Positions 42,451-53,186 of a DNA stretch of 64,000 bases are shown here, one piece after another. The DNA lies in NCBI GenBank assembly GCA_010093605.1, contig MU004196.1, positions 150,255-214,254 on the forward strand. Reading direction: 5' to 3'. A program made the translations under genes and the position numbers. The notes under the pieces were generated by a model. It was not told where the DNA came from. It searched no databases and saw nothing but the letters and a program-made list of their open reading frames with translations. Origin of the DNA: Lophium mytilinum (taxonomy: Eukaryota > Ascomycota > Dothideomycetes > Mytilinidiales > Mytilinidiaceae). Positions within the stretch are counted from its first letter, which is position 1. Each line of letters starts with the position of its first letter.

Positions 42451-44868
42451 TCAAAACCGCCGTTGCCCACCCGCAAACTCATCATCCTGCACCTCAACAA
42501 ACCTCCCCCGGATCGGCCGCTGCTCGCCGCTCACCGCCCGCACATTCAGCGGCTGCGGGTAGAAGTGCGCCGGCGTATTGGTCTTGCTGGGTGGGGAGTC
42601 GTAGTCCTCCCGGTTCACGCTCTCGTAACCGCCCCGTGTAGTCGCGGAGGTGGGCGTGACGGGCGCGGGAGGGGCGAGAGAGGGGGAGCGGGGTGGGGGG
42701 AAGTGCTCATTGGCCATGGCGTCGCGGGAGGGGTCGTAGGGAGGGTTGGAGAGGGTGCGGCGGTGTTGGTGGTGCTGCTGCTGCTGGGCGTAGGCGGCGG
42801 CGTAGTGAGGGTCGTTGGGGGAGAGTTGGGGGTCGTATTGCTGCTGTTGTTGGTCTTGGTAGCCTTGTGGGTAGGTGCCTGGGGGATATGCGGATGGTGG
42901 GTACGTTCCTGGAGGGTAGGGTTGCGGTGGGTATGATGTGTGTGGACTTGAGGGGTAGCTGCCTTGTTGCGTTGGATACCCAGAGATGGGTGTGTGGTAT
43001 TCAGCGGGGCGAGTAGGTGGAGTTCCGTAAGGAGAGTGCTGATGGTTGTAGGATGGAGCAGCGCTTTGGGCGCCAGGAGAGTGAGCCCACTTCGCGGGGT
43101 TTTCGGCGACAGCGCTCATTTCGGTGGCCGGGTTGTTCACTGGTAGCTCTACGGGTGGTGGAGGTGGAGCCTGGGGTGCTGGCTTATTCTTGAGGTTCTT
43201 CTTGTGGCGATGAAGACAGAAAAGCGCGAGAAGGAGCACTGCTATGAGAAAAACAAGACCGCCGACTGCACCTCCGGCGATGGCACCAACGTGGCTATTA
43301 TGGTGGCTTGTGCCGTTTCCTGGCGCTGAGGTTCCAGAAGGGAAATATCGTGTTGCCGTACGAGCAGCAAAAGTGGGAACACGAGTGAAGTAGACAGAAA
43401 GATCAGGGTTGCTCCAATCGCTCGCAGGCTTCGTAGCTGTTGCTCCACCAGTAGGTCTGCACATGGTTAGAACTGTATCAATACAGGGAACTTCGTAACT
43501 TACCCGCCACCAATTACTGAAATGATCGGCGTAGGAATGAGATATTTGGTGATATTCGGATGGTACTGGTCCCACAGCGAGTTTGCAGGGCCATTTTCGC
43601 CCAGATTCATGTTATGAGTTCCCCATACGTTCGGAGAGTCGCAGCTGTCAGTGTTCGCAAAGTAGCCTCCAATGACAAGCATTTGCGAGTAGTCGATAAC
43701 GTTGCAGCTGCTGATGCCATGGGGGGCCGACCCTTCTCCGTACATCTTCACCCACTTGAAAGAAGGTACGCTAAGGACGTAGGCATCATCGAATCCAGTA
43801 ATGTTATGGATACCTTGTCCGCCGTAGAGATAGCTGCAATCCGTCAGTTCTCAGATATCAGGAGCCGGTAGTGGCGGTGTGTCTTACATGTTGTAAGATG
43901 AGTGGTCGTCAGCCCACGTGACGCCAGCGCAGAACTTCCTCCGCATGTCAGGGATCTCTCCGGTCGCGTTTTGAGTGTACCATTTCGATGATGCTACATC
44001 AAACAGATGAATTTCCTAGGCTTAGTCAGTAAAGCGATTCGGCGCGTTGTATAGAAATGCCTTACACTCATGTTGGCGCCGACGACAGTCCCATCCTGGT
44101 ACGGGTCCGTGACGCCGCCAAAATACACCAGCATCCCTCCGTCCGACGCCGGTAGATACGACATCACACCTTCTGCTCTGCCCATGCTGTCTGGTCCGGT
44201 ATTGTTTGTCCAAGTGTTGGTGTTCATGTCGTACTTGATGAGGTTGCTTGTGGCAAGCGGAGCGCCATTCCATCCTGGCACAGTCTGATTGTTCATCCAT
44301 CCACCGTAATAGAAGCCATATCCGAGGTCATCTATCGTCGTACCCGCGCCAAAAGCAACTCTTTCGATACCCTGCAGTACACCGTCGGTATGGTTCCATT
44401 GATTCAGAACGGTGTCGTACATCCAGAATGAAAAATCGTCAGGCGAGTCTTGGAATTGTCCGCCGTAAAGGTAGAACACTTTGTTGGCCTCATCGGTCCA
44501 TAATATGCCACCAGAAACGCTTGGTATGGAGCTGTTCTTCGTCAAGTTCGCGTGCAGTTGGGGCATTCCGCCGTCGTCGGTGGTCGTGTTAAGGTCATTG
44601 TAAAGGAGCCATGTATCTTGCGCCAGGTCAGCAAGCAGTCTGAGAGCGGAAACTGATATTTAGAATAGTACATACTAGTAAAGTTCGCTGGATTAGCTGA
44701 TATGGGGCTCCATTGCACCAAGCCCCCGTCAATGTAAAGTTTTCTATCAATGACAGCAGTCTGGTGTCCAAATCGGCGGCAGAAATCGTTCAAGGGATCT
44801 TTGGTGTCTTGCAAGGATTGAGCTGCAAACACAAGGGCGACGACTAGGCAAAACAGCGCGCGTGCCAT
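42451..44868 (-). CDS. Kelch-repeat single-pass membrane protein with Pro/Tyr/Gln-rich tail
   Basis: Five exons, 44868-44676, 44616-44066, 44015-43888, 43833-43504 and 43456-42451, encode 735 residues; introns are 47-59 bp and all phases close. A signal peptide (MARALFCLVVALVFAAQS) precedes kelch-type blades: RKLYIDGGLVQW, NKVFYLYGGQFQD, GYGFYYGGWM, GGMLVYFGGVTDPY, YNIYLYGGQGIHN and QMLVIGGYFAN. N-glycosylation sites are frequent. A transmembrane helix at about 457-481 (GAIAGGAVGGLVFLIAVLLL) is followed by RHKKN and a cytoplasmic tail with PPQPYPPGTYPP-type repeats and a poly-Gln run. The architecture resembles fungal kelch cell-wall or plasma-membrane proteins; no ligand is known from sequence. 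The coding strand becomes G-rich in the last 150 bases. Confidence 0.85.
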
Positions 44869-47002
44869 GGTCGAATCAAACTACAGGCTGCAAATGGCAT
44901 ATATGAATGCCCGTGGAGTGTGGCAGCCGGCCGCATGAGAGAAGAGGAGACGAAGACACGAGAACCAGCAGCTTGGGATGAGAAAAGACGTGTGGCAGCA
45001 CAGGGCTGAAAGGGTGGGTGGAGAGCGGAGGAGATCTCCAGCAGTCTTACTTGATTGACCGCGCCCCAGGATGGCGCTGACAGTGACACAACGGCAGGTC
45101 CCTCGTCTGCCCTCAGCGGACGTGCGGCGCCCTGCCGCCGAGTCCAATGGGCTGAGGGCTGAGCGTTGAAGGGCTCGAGCCAGGGCCGTGGTGGAGGCTG
45201 CGGCATCCTGGCATGGTGGTGGGTGGCTCTCACGAGACAGCGGGGGCTGCGTTGTCGAGCTGCAGGCCAGCATCCAGACGCTCTTTCGACTGCCTCGCGT
45301 GGCGGCAGTAGTTCATACTACTAGCCGTTTGAAGTTCCGCTCATCTCGATCAAACAGCGCGAGCCCGCGTGGCGTCGGCGTGCTAGACAGAGTGCGGTGA
45401 GGGCCATCAACCTCACAGCCGCACGCTGGGGGAACTGGGAGCGGCGAAGTAAGCACCGCGCCTCCTCCCATGGCCGTCGCTCTTGACTCGTCGACGGTGC
45501 AGCTGGCGGTGGAGACACGGCGCCCATCTCGGGACGAACACGATATCGGCGACATTTTTCGCGAGGGAAGCACTTGGCAAATACTGCTGTGCTGCCAGCG
45601 GGAGCACCGAATCGACCCAGAAGCACGAGCGCGATGACGGGCCGTTGCACAAGTTCACGATTTGTGCGCCCGTCTGGCCATGGGGAAAACGGCGACCCGT
45701 GGTTGGCAGCATCACGCCAATATTGCAAACACTCGTTTACTGTTCTGTACATCTTCGATGATATCACAGCACAGTGAACCTCGCCGAATGTAGTTGAGGC
45801 GATGCCAGGTTTATTGATGCCATATCTCCTGACGGAACCGAGGGCCCTATCCGCCGTACACCTCGTTCAGTTCTGCGTAAACTTCCGAGAATGCTTGCCT
45901 TGCGATATGCGATGCATGCTTGTCTTTCATGTGGCTCCTTGTGGCTCCTTGTCGTTCAGGCCTTCATATTTAGGCGTCCTGCCAGCCCTGATGGAGGATG
46001 GAGGATGCTTTTTTAAGATGAAGATCAGTGCTGTGCCCGGACTTCCACATTCTACCCGTGGCTTAAGCCAGCGAACGGTCCGATAAGAGAGACTCCGGCA
46101 CGCATGATAGGAACAGGCAATTGATCCCGCCTCGTTTCACATCTTCTCGCCGCAGAGACCGTCTGCCGTTGTGAAGGAAGCTTAATCAAAGGGGACACGG
46201 GGGTCACGTCACGGGGGTGGGGATCTTCAGTGCAGGCTGTGTAGAACCCAAATAGAACAGCAGTTCGCCCCTCCGCGAACATCAATATTGGCACCAGAGC
46301 GTAAAGTGAGACACAGCCTTGGCGACCAAAACCACGACCCAACGGCCCGACTACCTAGCGACTGCACATCCAGTGGAAAATCTGTTGCCCTAAAAGCGAA
46401 CCCGTAGCTCTCAAGCGCTCGCTGCGCGTCAGAAAAGACGCACAGCCACGCGAATCGCGAGCCCCAGGATTAGAAAGGAACTTCGTCGTTCTCGGTCAAT
46501 CGAAAATATGGACAGCCAACGGAGATGTTTGTGACCGCCCAGGAGCATTGGAGACCTTGGTAATATGTAACGAGGAGGAAGCGAGGGACGCGGAGAAGAG
46601 TTTTTGATGTCAGTGGTGCACGGACGCAGCGCTAGGCCGGTTTGGGATGTCACGGGCCTGGCCAACCTCCTTTTGAGGATGTCAATACTTTGTCACGTGG
46701 AGAAGCATCTGGATGAGGTTCAGAAGGTATGGCGAGCGGCAGGCAGTTTATTGAAGAAGTTTGATTCATCGTGGAAAGTCTGACCGACGTGGAGTTATGG
46801 GGCTTCTCCAATCACATCGCAGGCGGTCTATTAGACCTCATAGCATTGCTAACATACTCTAGGCATTATGTTGGTACCGGGAGCAAACGATATATAGAAA
46901 CTAGTTGTTGATACCGCTAAACTAATCCTCAAATGCTATCATGGTGCCTTTTGCAAGTCATACCAAAATTCGCTTCGTGGAGCCTATTACTATAACTATA
47001 AC
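44869..47002. other. Intergenic region, about 2.1 kb
   Basis: Lies upstream of the kelch gene and downstream of the F-box-like gene. A 12-bp direct repeat (GTGGCTCCTT twice) is at about 45931-45953. CACGTG occurs near 46694. Open frames on both strands lack domain-like content, and the stretch 45000-45700 is GC-rich like a promoter. No gene can be supported. Confidence 0.35.
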
Positions 47003-48931
47003 CTACCAATGCGCAGTTGGCAAATTCCGAACCGAGAAGACAGGGTTAAAATCGATGTTCACCTGCTTCCATCGGGCTCCTTCCATCACATCTAGACTCT
47101 CTTTCCTGAAAGGGCCTGTCATCCGTGTAACCTCGATTCCCAACTCGCGGAAAGTCCAGAAGCGTGCTCGATCACAGCTTCGCTCTACGAAGCAAATATC
47201 TATGCGTTGTAGAGTAGTCGCATGTCTGTCTTGATAGAACCTCTCGAAGAGATCCTCCATAAGTCTCGCGATGGGGCCCTCGATGTCGTGCGGAAACTCT
47301 TCATCCACTCCAACAATATCACAAAGTATAAAGATCTTCAAATGTTTGGAGGGACTAAAGGAGATAGGTAATGGCTTTTCCCACACAAACTGATCTCTTT
47401 ATTAATACTGTTGATTGGAAATGAGTTACCCAGCAAATCGAAAAGAAGACAATGAATATCAGGCTGGATACCTCGCACATACGCGGGTAATTGCTTTGGA
47501 AAACGGCCAACCATAGATCCACGAGATCTTGCGGGCATTCCTAAAAGTTGGCATGATCCAAAGCTTATCCATTCGAGATACATGACGTCTTCTCTTAGGA
47601 GCTTTACACTGACCTGTTCAAATGCTTCGATATTCATATCGATCTCAAGCTGCTCTAGGTTATCACAGAGTCCCGCTAGTTTCTCAAGCTCCACAATCGT
47701 CCATCCTGCGCTGTACTGTCGAGACAAGTCCACTGGTGCGCGAGCTGTGAGACTTTGCAATGATTTCGCCTGCTTAGAAATGGCCGGTAACAAGATCTTC
47801 CAATCCATACTCTCATTGATGATCGAGAGTGTTTCCAAGCGATCTATAGAGTTTATGAAGTCTATGACAATACATGGATCATCGTATCCATCAATACATC
47901 CGTGATATGGCGCTTTCCGAAGACCGATACATAGTGATCGGAGATTTGGCAGTCGTCCGCAAAACCGCTTGAAGAAATGCGGAGGGCAACGGTTGCCTAG
48001 ATCAAGGCATCTGAGGCGGCTCCAGTCCATGGATCTTTCCAAGGCCTCGCAATGTTCCAGAGTGAAATCGTAAAACCCGACCTTGGTCTGCACTTTTCCC
48101 GGCAGACTGAGTTCTTGAAGGGGTGGAAGTCGGTCCTCCGACTGAAGAGGCAAATTAAGGTTTTCTTGTTGCCAGTATTGAACGCTGCGAATGGCAGACA
48201 CTTGATCAGTGAGATCGTTCCATAATTCGGTTGACGCAATCTCTAGCTTCAGTATCCTGAGTCGGCTGTTTCCTACAAGTATTCGTCTCAATGCCTCAAG
48301 TTCGGACCTCGGTCGAAGAACATAGTTTGCCTCTCCATTCTCGACCACCAAGTCCCCTACAGTATCGTAGAGGAAGACCAAACATGTCAATGAATAGAGT
48401 AACGGAGAGCCGAGAAGGCGCAAGTCCAGTGGTATTGACGCAATTTCCGCCTCTGGTCTGCGGAGGTTGCTAACAAAGAGGTTTACAGATGGCCACCGGC
48501 TTTCAAGAATCGAGATAAAACTCTCCGGGATGTGTCGGTTCGCGTTCCAGGCGAAAGATTGGAGGTGTTTGAGGTTGCAGAGCACTTGCTCGAGCTTGAA
48601 CCAGCCATTTTCTTCTTTGAAATCAGCTATCGTGATCTGCCTGACATGCTCCGACAGGTCGTGATTGGCATCGAGCAAGAGGATTATCAACTGCTGTGAA
48701 GCGCCTGCAAAGGGTCCGACGTCACTGAGTGTTATGGAGCGCCATCTGAAGGGATCTGCAAGGCGTTTTGTCCATTTTGATACTAACGCTAATTGCTTGA
48801 AGGATTGTGGACGGTCGGTATCGAGCTTCTCGCCGTTAGCTATTGAGCGGGAAGCGCCGAACGGAAGGAAAGAGAACCTGATCAAAAATAAGGCGCATGG
48901 AATCATCATTCAACTTCATCAGATTCGCCAT
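47003..48931 (-). CDS. F-box/LRR-like hypothetical protein
   Basis: Exon 1 (48931-48878) encodes MANLMKLNDDSMRLIFDQ and a 52-bp intron with an AGCTAAC branch site leads to 48825, continuing LDTDRPQSFKQLALVSKWTK. This start resembles a degenerate F-box (LIFDQL ... LALVSKW). The following 420 residues have spaced leucine-rich strands (LKHLQSFAW, LRILKLEIAS, LPPLQELSLPG, LRCLDLGNRCPP, LPNLRSLCIG, LETLSIINES), typical of fungal F-box/LRR proteins. The last exon reads KPLPISFSPSKHLKIFILCD to the stop at 47003. The join before it is not settled: a GTAACT donor gives a 35-bp intron, a GTGCGA donor gives one of about 98 bp. It may recruit substrates to an SCF ubiquitin ligase, by inference. Confidence 0.6.
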
Positions 48932-49625
48932 TATTGAGACGATTTCTATGTCTTCGTTGTAGGTGACGATTCGTCCGGTGGTTCAACGTCGCCTGTTTTT
49001 CTGTAGATACCGGCGTTCGAATGCTACGTTGGCGGCACAGTTGAAATGGGATAGCTTGAATCTAGAGTAAGAAAGGAGTTGGAACTAGGCTGCAAGTCCG
49101 AAACCGTTTGCAATCACGATGAAGACGCGAAAACTCCAATTGCTCCCCTTGCAATATAGAGAAGCCTTGGTCCTTTGGATCTTCTTCGTCCAATTGCCTA
49201 GAACTTAGAAGTGTTTGTGTATGGTGTATTTATGGGAAGTTGAAGCGCGTCGTGGAGCGTCAGCCCAGTTTTGACTAACCCAATTTGGATAGCTCATGGC
49301 CCCCCACCAATTCTGTCAACGGCCAGCTCCCAGCCTCGTGCCTCCATCATCTCCATCGACCTGCCATTATGATATCTGCGGATGGAGTCCGATTTTGCAC
49401 GGAATTAAGTTCGCTTCTATCGCTCTGTCTCAACATTGGTCTTCGACAGACCCATGTGCCTGCGATGGATGGACCTACGGTTCTCTGGAGTATTGGAGTA
49501 CATATCTTCTTACCAATATTCTACGCAATAGTGCATATTGGCGAACATGCTACGTTTTTATGTCTTCTCATGGAACACAGGCCTATCGGCTATCTCGAGC
49601 AATTTGATCGCAAGGCTACATGACA
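48932..49625. other. Intergenic region with unassigned open frames
   Basis: About 0.7 kb upstream of the F-box-like gene. A plus-strand frame at 49296-49607 (DPCACDGWTYGSLEYWSTYL) is open for 103 codons but matches nothing I know. No gene is called. Confidence 0.3.
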
Positions 49626-50459
49626 TTATGGCTGTTCTTGTTGTACCCCGCAGGAAGAGTCGAAGCAACCAGCAGCCAAATTTGCCCAGTCCTTCAATCC
49701 TTGGCTATTACCAGAAGTCATCTTGTCGGCATTTCTCCTTAGGTTCCCTAAATCAGTCCAGTATCTCCAAAATGCTGTTGTATAGATTAGAAAGGTAACA
49801 GAGACAAAAGCAAATAAGACAGGGGTATAGTAGGACCAAAGCCTCGGAGCCATCCATAGGGATCCGTGGTTCTTACCGATCAAATGACCGATACGTTCTA
49901 GAAATCTACAACGTCTACATGGAACGTCTCATACCTATCGGACTCCATTCTAGCACATACTGCTCCAGGACCTGGGGCCGAATATAATTCCCACCACAAA
50001 GTACTCTCAACCGCGACGCATGGAAAGGCATATACAACACATCCGCTTCTACCATTATCATCTCGACTCTGATGCTATTGAGCTTCAGTATCTCTTGGCA
50101 TTCCGCCATGAGGTGAAAGATCGTGCGAGAAGGCGCGTGTACGCTGGGTCAAAGCTCTTCCCTACCTGTGGGGAGTTAGTACAGGAAGAACCCAATTCAA
50201 GATATATGCCTCTCGTCTTCAGAAGCAGCGCCAGTCTTTCGAACCTCACAAGAGCTACCTCGCCAACGAGATAGGGTGGAGTTACGGTATGCACACACCG
50301 CGCCAAGAAATACATTCTGTCACTCAAAGTACGCAGGGGCAAAATACTAGCCAGCAGGTTTAGGAATAGACATTGAAGCTGCCCGATAGATCTAAGACAC
50401 TTGTACAGTACCAAATTAGACGTTTGGGCACTCTTCACAGCTCTTTGGGGTACGCCCAT
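49626..50459 (-). CDS. Possible membrane-protein gene, structure unresolved
   Basis: Three minus-strand open segments could form one spliced gene. The join between 49959-49915 and 49883-49626 is plausible: a GTATGA donor and TTCTAG acceptor (37 bp) give LEWSPIERIGHLIGKNHGSL and continue to a hydrophobic helix LFAFVSVTFLIYTTAFWRYW near the C-terminus. Upstream, the frame with ECQEILKLNSIRVEMIMVEA runs back to about 50140, and a further frame at 50085-50459 has a TACTAAC...CACAG acceptor inside it. The first exons and the true start are not clear. It could be a decayed gene. No family is recognised. Confidence 0.35.
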
Positions 50460-50904
50460 CGTCTCTAGAAACTACAGGTACATTGTAAAGGTCATCGCCA
50501 TGGAAATTAGACTACCATTTGACTAACGGGAGACATGCTAACTAGGCCACTCCTAACAGTGATGTCGAGAGAGCAAGAGTAAGCTAGGGTAATCGTATAT
50601 CCATGGCCCAGTGCTGTACTCACAAGACATCATGTAGATCAGACCCTGAGCGAGACTAACCGAATACTTCTAACTTTTCGAAACTACATTTCCAGTACAC
50701 AAGTCTAGGCACGCCGCCCTCCAACATCTTCCAGGAATATGACAATGAGCTGAAGCACCCCAAACAGCGGCCAACCAGGCCAACCATAAGCGCATGCAAC
50801 CTCCCCGATTCAAAGTCTCAAGTTCTTTACATATCCTCGGAAATTTGATAACCCACTAGAGCACCCCAAACAGTGGCGAGCCAACAGCAAAAACGCTCCC
50901 AAAC
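50460..50904. other. Intergenic region containing two hairpin-family arms
   Basis: About 0.45 kb downstream of the phosphotransferase gene. It carries the direct repeat described at 50752-50879; nothing else is recognised. Confidence 0.35.
50752..50879. repeat. Two copies of the left-end hairpin arm, 106 bp apart
   Basis: GAAGCACCCCAAACAGCGG (from 50753) and TAGAGCACCCCAAACAGTGG (from 50858) are near repeats. The second agrees at 17 of 21 positions with the reverse complement of the left-end arm CCACCGTTTGAAGTCCTCTA. Spacing of 106 bp is close to the 107-108 bp periods of the left-end arrays. Confidence 0.55.
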
Positions 50905-52149
50905 CTACTCCTCTCCCAGCCCCCCCTTCCATGCTTCCAGCAGCGCCTCATAAAACGCTGGCGTTCCCTCGTTCTCCCACAAATCCATCCCAACCGCCAA
51001 TTCTTGACACCGCCTCTCCCCCAGCACCACGGACAACACCCCATCCAATCCCTTCGCCTTCTCCGCCTCCGCGACATACCCCACATATTCCGCTCTCAGC
51101 GCCGCCTTAGGCTCGCTATCCCGATCCATCCTCACCTCCCAGCTCTGCAGCTCTGGGTTCCCCCTCGCCGTCCGCCCCGCCTGGACCAGCACGTCCGGAA
51201 AGTCCGGCAGAAATAACGGCAAACGCACTAGCTCCCAGGGCACCGTCGTGCTCTGTTCCCAGTCGACCACCGCGGTGATCTTGGTAGTATTCGCGGCGTC
51301 GACAAGGACGTTATGGTGGGAGAAGTCGCCGTGGACTAGCGGAAACGGACCGGGGCGGAGAGGCATAGACGGAAGAAGTTCTTCCAGCGCTTTCGGAAAA
51401 TTAAGAGCGGAGGCGACAAGGGGTTCTACAAGATCTGGTTCCTGGCGTTCGCAGACGGCGCGGAGGTTGCTTTCCGTGCGGTTAAAGGGCGTGTGGCGAC
51501 ACCAAGCTGCGAAGTAGTCGGCTGCGGTGTCAAACGGCCCGCCGAGATACGGGATGGGACCGATATCATACGTACCGTCGTCGAGCTGGATGATAGAGCC
51601 AATCTTCGGGAAGCGGACGGAGGCGATCTCTGCGTGGAGTTCAGCGAAGGCGGGGAAGAAGGAGGCGCGGTACTCCCTAGGGACTTGTCCGCCGCGGCCT
51701 AGCCCGCCAAAGGCGTCGATTGCGTTCATCCCGTATAAGAATTCCATGAGCATGAAGGCGGCGCCTACGGGGCTATTGAGCGCATTGGGCTCGTAGGCGT
51801 ACACTTGCGGGACGCGGATTGAGGTCTGCTCGGCGAGTAGCCGCATTGTGGCTACCTCGCTGTGGAAACGGAGTTCCTGGTCTGTTGACTCTGGCTCGCC
51901 GCCACTACGCCGCAGACGGACGACCCATTTGGTGCTGTCGCTGAAGTTGAGGAGGCGGAGGACGTTGCGGCCGCCGGCATTGCACTCGTTTGCTAGCTGG
52001 CAGGCGATGGCGGTTTCTTGATCTCCGAGCATTTCCTGCTTCTTGACGAGGGCGTAGTCGACGAGGGCGGGCCAGTTGACATCGCCCCACTCCCGCTCCC
52101 AGTCGATGTTGGTGTCCTTCCAAGCGAAGTCGCTTGAGTCGGCGGTCAT
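50905..52149 (-). CDS. Aminoglycoside-phosphotransferase-fold kinase (APH family)
   Basis: A single exon of 414 residues. The N-lobe has a lysine-containing strand context (KWVVRLRR) and a helix (LRFHSEVATMRLLAEQTSI) and PQVYAYEP. The hinge is FMLMEFLYGM. The catalytic loop is LVHGDFSHHNVLVD with the expected Asp and Asn, and the metal-binding motif follows as TAVVDWEQSTTVPWEL. This is the APH/choline-kinase-like fold that phosphorylates small molecules; fungi have large families with unknown substrates. No signal peptide. A (GTG)n microsatellite lies just upstream of the start. The last 340 coding bases are G-rich on the coding strand, in contrast to the C-rich middle. Specific substrate cannot be inferred. 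Confidence 0.85.
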   Translation of the reverse strand: MTADSSDFAWKDTNIDWEREWGDVNWPALVDYALVKKQEMLGDQETAIACQLANECNAGGRNVLRLLNFSDSTKWVVRLRRSGGEPESTDQELRFHSEVATMRLLAEQTSIRVPQVYAYEPNALNSPVGAAFMLMEFLYGMNAIDAFGGLGRGGQVPREYRASFFPAFAELHAEIASVRFPKIGSIIQLDDGTYDIGPIPYLGGPFDTAADYFAAWCRHTPFNRTESNLRAVCERQEPDLVEPLVASALNFPKALEELLPSMPLRPGPFPLVHGDFSHHNVLVDAANTTKITAVVDWEQSTTVPWELVRLPLFLPDFPDVLVQAGRTARGNPELQSWEVRMDRDSEPKAALRAEYVGYVAEAEKAKGLDGVLSVVLGERRCQELAVGMDLWENEGTPAFYEALLEAWKGGLGEE

Positions 52150-52664
52150 CTTCTGGAGGAGCGGGAAGGACTGGACAGGGCTTGTGGTGGTGTGGTGGTG
52201 GTGGTGGTGGTGATAGGAGGAGGTGTAGGGGTAAAGAGGGTGTTGATAAAATCTTATATGAGAGAAGCAAGATGAACAATGGTTTTGTGAACGACATTGG
52301 TCGATGGAAGAGATTCACTTGGGATCTTAAAGATCTCCATGCTGAAGTGCCCTGCAAAAAGCGTGGGCTCATAAACTACGGATTGAGTTGCTCCGGCGCA
52401 TCGAAAACACTGCGATAACATGTAAAGCCCCCGTGAGCTTAAATAAGAGATACCCTACTTGCTGGAACACGGCCTGCTTGCCTCTGTTTGTGGCGCTTCA
52501 GGACGTCATCATAACCTGGAAGAGATGGTAAGGCGGCGTGCTCAGATCCGTGTCGTCGTACTGGACAGTTCTGCACATCGTTGTAACCTCATTGTAGCTT
52601 GTACACAATGTGAATATTGCACCTCTTGTATACTTTAATCAGCTTGTTAAAGCACAATGAGTAC
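52150..52664. other. Intergenic: promoter of the APH-fold gene
   Basis: About 0.5 kb between two minus-strand genes. A (GTG)n run sits at 52184-52212, within the likely leader of the APH-fold gene. AT-rich words (TGTACACAATGTG, TATACTTTAATC) lie near the end of the upstream gene. Nothing else is visible. Confidence 0.35.
52184..52212. repeat. (GTG)n microsatellite
   Basis: An almost pure GTG run on the plus strand (CAC on the transcribed strand of the adjacent gene), 35 bp upstream of its ATG. Confidence 0.85.
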
Positions 52665-53186
52665 CTAAAGTGCAAATATGCAGACACCTAGGCCCTGACA
52701 CTCCGGGTGATCCTGTTCGCATTGGCTGAAGTCATAATTGCAGTCTTGGGCGCCGGTGATAATGCACATCCAGGGTTCGTGAACATGACAGCTAACGGGA
52801 TCAACAATATTGGAATCCCGAGGCTTCTTGATCTGGCAGTTGGCGGGGTTGCTGATAGGGCAGTGAACAGGCTCGCTGATATTGCAGAATCTGGCGTTAA
52901 CGATGGCGCAGTTCTTGGGCTTATGGACATCGCAGCGCGTCGAGTCGGTGATGATACCTCCTTGGGGAGCCCTGATATCGCAGCCGATGGCGTCGATAAT
53001 AGTACAGTCCTCAGGATCCAAGATAGTACAGAATTGAGGATTGATAATGTGGCAACCAGTGGGGTTGGTAAGAAGCCAGCCTTGTGGGGCGATGATTTGG
53101 CCGCCTCTGCGTACGGTGATAATGCGGTAGGTAGGAGCAGTGTTTCTTTGGGCATTATGTAGGTTGACTTCTTGAGGAACGACCAT
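52665..53186 (-). CDS. Cysteine octapeptide-repeat protein (CxIxxPxx), novel
   Basis: A single exon of 173 residues starting MVVPQEVNLH. From residue 29 to 148 it consists of fifteen consecutive 8-residue units without a single gap. Unit position 1 is Cys in eleven units (45, 53, 61, 69, 85, 93, 101, 109, 117, 133, 141; the next Cys, 149, keeps the register); position 3 is always I, L or V; position 6 is Pro in ten. Examples: CHIINPQF, CTILDPED, CDVHKPKN, CNISEPVH, CPISNPAN, CHVHEPWM. The C-terminal tail has four more cysteines (QCEQDHPECQGLGVC). There is no signal peptide and no Lys-Arg processing site between units. I know no named family with this repeat. A short beta-solenoid with a cysteine ladder, a metal-binding protein or a peptide precursor are conceivable; none is shown. 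Confidence 0.65.
   Translation of the reverse strand: MVVPQEVNLHNAQRNTAPTYRIITVRRGGQIIAPQGWLLTNPTGCHIINPQFCTILDPEDCTIIDAIGCDIRAPQGGIITDSTRCDVHKPKNCAIVNARFCNISEPVHCPISNPANCQIKKPRDSNIVDPVSCHVHEPWMCIITGAQDCNYDFSQCEQDHPECQGLGVCIFAL

Noticed and set aside
49296-49607. Plus-strand 103-codon frame with WTYGSLEYWSTYL
   Set aside because: No recognisable domain, and the neighbouring minus-strand segments give a better though incomplete gene model.
52665-53186. Reading the octapeptide repeats as a fungal RiPP precursor
   Set aside because: No signal peptide, no Kex2-type Lys-Arg sites between units and no modifying-enzyme genes nearby; kept only as a remote option.
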